Positions 42,808 through 46,647 of a stretch of 46,647 nucleotides of DNA are shown in pieces (the first letter of the stretch is position 1; each line of letters begins with the position of its first letter). The notes under the pieces are model-generated. The model saw only the letters and a program-made list of their open reading frames with translations. It was not told the DNA's origin and did no database searches. A program made the translations under genes and the position numbers. Source of the DNA: Bryobacterales bacterium (GTDB lineage: Bacteria; Acidobacteriota; Terriglobia; Bryobacterales; Bryobacteraceae); the NCBI GenBank assembly GCA_026129915.1, contig JAHCHD010000018.1, forward strand, positions 1 to 46,647. The letters run 5' to 3'.

Positions 42808-43767
42808 CTAGCGAGTACGTGGCGGAGGCGGAGCCGAGGCGCCGGTGTCCCCCATTGACTTCATCACCGTGAGAGCGGTGGCCACCAGGCTGCCCGCGTC
42901 GGCGAGATTCGCCGGTAGCACCACGGTATTGGTGGTCTTGGCGATGTTGCCCAACTGCGTGATGTACTGCTCTGCCACGCGCAGGTTCACCGCATCCTGG
43001 CCGCCCGGCGACTGAATGGCTTCCGCGATGCGGCGAATGCCCTCGGCCGTTGCATTGGCAATCGTCAAGATCGCCTGGCCCTGGCCTTCTGCTTCGTTGA
43101 TCTGTTGCTGGCGCTTCGCTTCGGAGTTCTTGATGGTCTCCTGCTTTACGCCTTCCGCGGTGTTGATCTTTGAGTCGCGGATACCTTCTGACTGCAGAAT
43201 GGCTGCACGCTTCTCGCGTTCCGCCCGCATCTGCTTCTCCATCGCGTCCAGCACATCGCGTGGCGGATTGATGTTCTTGATCTCATAACGCAGCACCTTC
43301 ACTCCCCATGGCTCAGAAGCCTGGTCCAGCTCCGCTACAACAGACCCGTTGATGGTGCTCCGCTCCTCGAAGGTGCGGTCGAGGTCAATCTTTCCGATCT
43401 CGCTACGCAGAGCGGTTTGCGCCAGTTGGGTGATGGCGAACACGTAGTTGGAGATCCCGTAGCTGGCGCGCTCCGGGTCAATCACCTTCATATAGATGAC
43501 GCCATCCACCCCCACCTGCACATTGTCTTTCGTGATGCAGATCTGTTCGGGAATATCAATGGCCATTTCCTTCAGCGTGTGCTTGTAGCGAATCACGTCG
43601 ATGAAGGGCGTAAGGATGTGAAAGCCCGCATGTAGCGTACCAGCGTAGCGGCCCAGCCGCTCCACCACATATGCGCTCTGTTGCGGCACCACCACCGCCG
43701 TCTTGGCAATGATAATGATGCCCAGCAACATCACCACCAGCGCCAGAATCAACAAACCGATTTCCAT
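42808..43767 (-). CDS. SPFH/band-7 (stomatin-like) membrane protein
   Basis: A 319-residue protein of the QmcA/paraslipin type. The ATG at 43767 has AGGAGG upstream. An N-terminal membrane helix (LLILALVVMLLGIIIIAKTA) is followed by the band-7 domain: VVVPQQSAYVVERLGRYAGT, LHAGFHILTPFIDVIRYKHT, DNVQVGVDGVIYMKVIDPER, ISNYVFAITQLAQTALRSEI. An Ala/Glu-rich coiled coil (about 180-250) follows, then a Pro-rich tail. Members form large membrane assemblies and organise membrane domains. The pairing with an NfeD protein just upstream is the usual one. Confidence 0.94.
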   Translation of the reverse strand: MEIGLLILALVVMLLGIIIIAKTAVVVPQQSAYVVERLGRYAGTLHAGFHILTPFIDVIRYKHTLKEMAIDIPEQICITKDNVQVGVDGVIYMKVIDPERASYGISNYVFAITQLAQTALRSEIGKIDLDRTFEERSTINGSVVAELDQASEPWGVKVLRYEIKNINPPRDVLDAMEKQMRAEREKRAAILQSEGIRDSKINTAEGVKQETIKNSEAKRQQQINEAEGQGQAILTIANATAEGIRRIAEAIQSPGGQDAVNLRVAEQYITQLGNIAKTTNTVVLPANLADAGSLVATALTVMKSMGDTGASAPPPPRTR

Positions 43768-43811
43768 ACTGTCCTCCTGCTCCTCTGTCAAAAAAACGGC
43801 GGTCGTCCGCC

Positions 43812-44288
43812 TTACATCATGTCTTCCACCAAATCCACCGGTCGCAGTTCACTCACGATCAGCGTAATGCTGTCCACCTTGTCCACCCGGACGCGTACCC
43901 CCTTCGAGATGACGGTTGCATTCGGGTTGCGCGCCGTCCACGGGCTTCCCCGCAGCATCACCTTGCCTACTCCGTGGGCCGGGATATCATCCACCGCGGT
44001 ACCTGTTTCGCCTACCAGAGCATCCACTTCTTTGGTGGGCATACTGCGGTGCGAAAGCAACTGCCGCATCCAGCCTCTCAGTGTGACCAGGCTCACAATC
44101 GACACCACTGCGAAAGTAATCGATTGCGACATCAGCCCGTTGGTAAGGCCGAGACCAGTGGTGATGGCGGTCACTACCGCTCCCACGCCCGTGAAGAACA
44201 CGAAAAAGTCAGTGGGAAGCATCATCTCGGTCACCAGCAATAGCAGGCCGAGCACCATCCAAACCCACCACGCCACTTCCATTTCCAT
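43812..44288 (-). CDS. NfeD-like membrane protein (YbbK type)
   Basis: A 158-residue protein of the short NfeD group. Helices lie in the first 70 residues (WWVWMVLGLLLLVTEMMLPT, DFFVFFTGVGAVVTAITTGL, ITFAVVSIVSLVTLRGWMRQ). The C-terminal OB-fold (about 90-155) reads VDALVGETGTAVDDIPAHGV and ARNPNATVISKGVRVRVDKV. It partners SPFH proteins, here 44 bases downstream. GGAGTGG precedes the ATG. Confidence 0.9.
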   Translation of the reverse strand: MEMEVAWWVWMVLGLLLLVTEMMLPTDFFVFFTGVGAVVTAITTGLGLTNGLMSQSITFAVVSIVSLVTLRGWMRQLLSHRSMPTKEVDALVGETGTAVDDIPAHGVGKVMLRGSPWTARNPNATVISKGVRVRVDKVDSITLIVSELRPVDLVEDMM

Positions 44289-44456
44289 AAGGATTCCACT
44301 CCTTCCTAGACATCATACGCACGAGTTGTATAAATCTTTGGCGGCCGCATCCGGTGACTGTTCGAAAATGCGACAAACCATCACGCCGGGGATCGTTTGC
44401 CTCCGATTTCCACACACTCCACCGGTTCGGCCACAAGCGGCCATCATAACCCGCAT

Positions 44457-44481
44457 ACGAATCCTTAGTTCGTGATACGCT
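44457..44481 (+). promoter_or_regulatory. Candidate promoter and operator of the nickel operon
   Basis: An inverted repeat ACGAA-N7-TTCGT (44457-44473) abuts an extended -10, TGATACGCT (44473-44481). The start point would fall at or next to the ATG at 44490, so the message may be leaderless, although GAGGG precedes the ATG closely. It does not match the standard NikR half-sites GTATGA/TCATAC in spacing. Confidence 0.35.
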
Positions 44482-44489
44482 GAGGGCGT

Positions 44490-45224
44490 ATGAGACGTAC
44501 TATCTTGTCCGTTTGCACGCTGGCCGCGTTTTTCCTGGCTCCTCTGGCGTGGGGCCATTATACATGGCTGGCGCGCACCCACTACAGCCCCAGTGGTGAT
44601 ATTGCGTATCTTGAAATCGGCCACGGACACGACTTCCCGGTAAGTGAAGAAGCGCCCTCCACAACGCACCTCCAGGCCTTTCTGGTAAACGACGGTGGGG
44701 AAAGAAAGCCGCTACGGATCACGAAAGAAGGAACAGCGCTGAAACTCGAGGCGCCGCTGGCTGGACGAGAGCTGGCACGTGTTTACTATGTGAGGGACCG
44801 TGGCGTGATTAGCCAAACTGCCGATGGCTGGAAGGATGGCGGCCGCGACCAGCATCCTGGGGCGAAATCCAGCATAAAGACCACCCAGTACGGCATCGCC
44901 TGGGTGGGATTTCAGGGCACCACCAACAACGCGAAGCCACTCGGGCTGGAGCTCGAATTGAACTATGAGAAGGGCATCCGCGGACGGCTGGTTCGAGTGA
45001 TGCGCTCAGGCAAGCCGGCCCGTGGTGTGGATGTTCTTGCAGTCATGGGCGAGGATAGCGAAGTTGCCTTGGGAAAAACAGACGCGCAAGGTTATGTAAG
45101 TGCGGACAAGCTGCCAGTGGATAAGGCGATGTTGTTTTCCGTGCGTCAGGAACTGCCCGCCGCCAAAGGCGCGCAGTACGACAAGACCGTTCTCGGCTGC
45201 ACGTTGTCGATCCCTGGGGAATAG
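44490..45224 (+). CDS. nikK: DUF4198 periplasmic protein of nickel ECF transporter (NikK-like)
   Basis: A 244-residue exported protein; the signal peptide ends LAPLAWG and the mature protein starts HYTWL, a DUF4198 hallmark with an exposed N-terminal His that may bind metal. Other matches are AYLEIGHGHDFPVSEEAP with three His, QYGIAWVGFQGT and the C-terminal carboxypeptidase-regulatory-like part RGVDVLAVMGEDSEVALGKT. It sits 2 bases before nikM. In the described nikKMLQO arrangement K is an accessory nickel-binding subunit; the assignment rests on family plus order. Confidence 0.82.
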   Translation: MRRTILSVCTLAAFFLAPLAWGHYTWLARTHYSPSGDIAYLEIGHGHDFPVSEEAPSTTHLQAFLVNDGGERKPLRITKEGTALKLEAPLAGRELARVYYVRDRGVISQTADGWKDGGRDQHPGAKSSIKTTQYGIAWVGFQGTTNNAKPLGLELELNYEKGIRGRLVRVMRSGKPARGVDVLAVMGEDSEVALGKTDAQGYVSADKLPVDKAMLFSVRQELPAAKGAQYDKTVLGCTLSIPGE

Positions 45225-45226
45225 CA

Positions 45227-45871
45227 ATGCATATTGCTGATGGCATCCTTCCGGTTTCTCTGTGCGCCGTGGGCTATGTGGTAGCCCTGGCGGGCAGCGC
45301 TTTGGGAAGCCGCAAGTTGCAGCCGGAGGACGTGCCCCGCATGGGATTGTTGGCCGCCGCCACGTTTGTGGCCTCCACCGCACACTTCCCAATTGCAGGC
45401 GCGTCGGTCCACTTCGGGCTGTTCGGCTTGCTTGGGCTGATACTGGGTCTTCGGGCGCTTCCAGTGATTTTCGCTGTACTGCTTTTGCAGACCTTTCTCT
45501 TCCAGCATGGAGGCTTCCTCACGCTGGGCGTGAACGCCATGAACATGGGTGCAGGAGCAGTGTGCGGATTTCTTCTGGGCCGGCTGCCGATGCTGCCCCT
45601 GCCTCTGCGCGGCTTTTTGGCGGGCTTCGCCGGCGTGATCATTCCTGCCCTTTTACTTCTGGCTGAGTTTCAGTTCGCGGGCTATGGCCGCAGCCTCACC
45701 TGGCTAGCCGGGATCTATGCCGGCTTGGGAGGTATCGAGGGCGCGTTCACCGCTCTGGTGGTGTTCTTCCTGCAGCGCACACGCCCGGCAGTGTTCTCCG
45801 TTGCTCTGGCTCCGGTGCGCATTGCCGCCAAACTGCCTGATTCTCCGTTTCTGGAAAGGCAAGTGCCGTGA
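45227..45871 (+). CDS. nikM: CbiM/NikM substrate-specific ECF membrane subunit
   Basis: Substrate-binding membrane component of a nickel (or cobalt) energy-coupling-factor transporter, 214 residues. The N-terminus MHIADGILP supplies the family's Met-His metal site. HFPIAGASVHFGLFGLLGLI and FQHGGFLTLGVNAMNMGAG are the conserved core with further histidines. There are about six helices. The GTGA overlap with the following gene and the preceding NikK-like gene point to nickel, not the CbiMN cobalt form. Confidence 0.92.
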   Translation: MHIADGILPVSLCAVGYVVALAGSALGSRKLQPEDVPRMGLLAAATFVASTAHFPIAGASVHFGLFGLLGLILGLRALPVIFAVLLLQTFLFQHGGFLTLGVNAMNMGAGAVCGFLLGRLPMLPLPLRGFLAGFAGVIIPALLLLAEFQFAGYGRSLTWLAGIYAGLGGIEGAFTALVVFFLQRTRPAVFSVALAPVRIAAKLPDSPFLERQVP

Positions 45872-46350
45872 ACGTAAAGCAAATCACACTTGGCTTCGCC
45901 GGAGTGCTGCTGGTGATGCTGACGACGTCGCCAGTCACCGCGCACGACCTCCAAACCAAGGTGCGCCAGCAGCCACCGTTTGTTGTTGTGGAAGCCACGT
46001 ATGACGGCGAAGAGGCAGCCTGTTTTCTGGCTGTGCGCGTGCTGGCTCCTGAAGAACGCCAACCCGCCGCCGATGCTTTCCAAACCGGACGCACTGATCG
46101 TGATGGCCGCTTTGTCTTCTTGCCAAACCGCCCTGGCCTCTGGAAGGTAAGCGTAGACGATGAGATGGGCCATCGCGCAACCCAGGAAGTTACCGTTACG
46201 AATGCGCCGGCTCCACCCACGTCGCCGGCGGAAGGCACCGGCGGCCGTACCAACAGCGATAAACTGCTGGTTGGCCTTAGCGTGCTGTTTGGCGTCACGG
46301 GGCTGCTGATGGCCTGGCTGTCCCGGCGCAGCAATCCTCGCTCCGCCTGA
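45868..46350 (+). CDS. nikL: NikL-like accessory subunit of nickel ECF transporter
   Basis: A 160-residue protein starting at a GTG that overlaps the nikM stop. The signal peptide ends SPVTAHDL, leaving a His near the mature N-terminus. A beta-sandwich of the carboxypeptidase-regulatory type follows (TDRDGRFVFLPNRPGLWKVS, then HRATQEVTV), then a Pro/Gly linker and a C-terminal membrane helix (LLVGLSVLFGVTGLLMAWLS). This matches the NikL layout. The function in transport is inferred from operon order. Confidence 0.8.
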   Translation: MNVKQITLGFAGVLLVMLTTSPVTAHDLQTKVRQQPPFVVVEATYDGEEAACFLAVRVLAPEERQPAADAFQTGRTDRDGRFVFLPNRPGLWKVSVDDEMGHRATQEVTVTNAPAPPTSPAEGTGGRTNSDKLLVGLSVLFGVTGLLMAWLSRRSNPRSA

Positions 46351-46357
46351 TATATCC

Positions 46358-46647
46358 ATGGACCCATTCGATTCCGGAGCCGGGGACAGCGCCGCCCGGC
46401 TGATTGCGGTATTGCTAACCCTGGCGGCGATGGGCAGCGAGCCACTCGGCCATCTCTGGCCTTTTGCGGCCTATTCGTCGCTGCTCTTCACGTTGGCATG
46501 GCATTGGCAAATTCCGGCTTGGGAGGTCCTGCGCCAGCCGCTCCGTCTTGCGCCGCTGCTGATCATGCTGGCACTGGGGCTGCCCGCCAGCCGGATGCTC
46601 GATAGCTGGTTCGCGGGGAATGCCAGCGGGATCGGGTTTGATGGCGA
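46358..46647 (+). CDS. CbiQ/NikQ ECF transmembrane subunit, truncated by window edge
   Basis: An ATG at 46358, 7 bases after nikL, opens a frame that continues to the edge (96 codons). It reads MDPFDSGAGDSAARLIAVLL, then hydrophobic helices (FAAYSSLLFTLAWHW, LAPLLIMLALGLP), as at the start of CbiQ-type energy-coupling T subunits. An ATPase (NikO) is expected beyond the window. The assignment relies on both sequence and order. Confidence 0.75.
   Translation, partial: MDPFDSGAGDSAARLIAVLLTLAAMGSEPLGHLWPFAAYSSLLFTLAWHWQIPAWEVLRQPLRLAPLLIMLALGLPASRMLDSWFAGNASGIGFDG

Overview
The window (46.6 kb, GC-rich) reads as chromosomal DNA of an acidobacterium, most likely of the Bryobacterales/Solibacteres type. 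This is an inference from protein families, not from a marker gene. The pointers are a DUF1592/DUF1552 pair with a heme-binding and a twin-arginine leader, a DUF5916 outer-membrane-like protein with a CBM9-like front, a membrane-spanning HTH protein with FG-GAP-type repeats, PEGA and DUF4097 proteins, and two heptosyltransferases that imply a Gram-negative LPS envelope. No rRNA, tRNA, IS element, prophage or CRISPR array was seen.

Layout. 1-5994: a divergent cluster of zinc-ribbon proteins. Leftward are a double-ribbon membrane protein, a ribbon-AIM24 protein, an archaemetzincin-like membrane protease and a small membrane protein that runs off the edge. Rightward are a ribbon-membrane protein, a PH-like membrane protein and a secreted glycine-zipper protein. 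6138-12141: an RND efflux operon (TolC-type outer-membrane protein, lipoprotein adaptor, permease, DUF2892 protein). 12282-15290: a small conserved protein, a leftward transmembrane HTH regulator, then about 1 kb without a convincing gene that holds a candidate structured RNA with a strong terminator, a 27-unit 9-bp tandem repeat and a small leader ORF. 15284-20799: a large secreted protein, then a tight LPS-core style operon (two GT9 heptosyltransferases with two small genes between them, and an ICMT-like methyltransferase). 20993-22087: an orphan protein.

22117-28511: a leftward operon of a DUF1592 cytochrome-like protein, DUF1552 protein, small secreted beta protein, nucleoside hydrolase and Fes-type esterase, which looks like export and breakdown of extracellular substrate. 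29031-33254: a DUF5916 protein, a methyltransferase, YbaK deacylase and an SDR. 33397-35712: an ECF-type sigma factor, a membrane anti-sigma-like HEAT protein and a DUF4097 protein, closed by a bidirectional terminator shared with a PEGA protein. 36944-40552: a leftward operon with a ferric-reductase-like/Rieske fusion, three unassigned membrane or anchored proteins and a ChbG-type deacetylase. 40740-44288: a TPR protein, an ArnT/PMT-like glycosyltransferase and an SPFH/NfeD pair. 44490-end: the start of a nickel ECF transporter operon (nikK-M-L-Q order), cut by the window edge.

The clearest unexplained elements are the zinc-ribbon/archaemetzincin cluster, the 9-bp repeat array, the orphan terminator hairpin with upstream RNA structure, the degenerate nucleotidyltransferase between the heptosyltransferases, and the Rieske membrane module. 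All functions are read from motifs by eye; no database search was possible.
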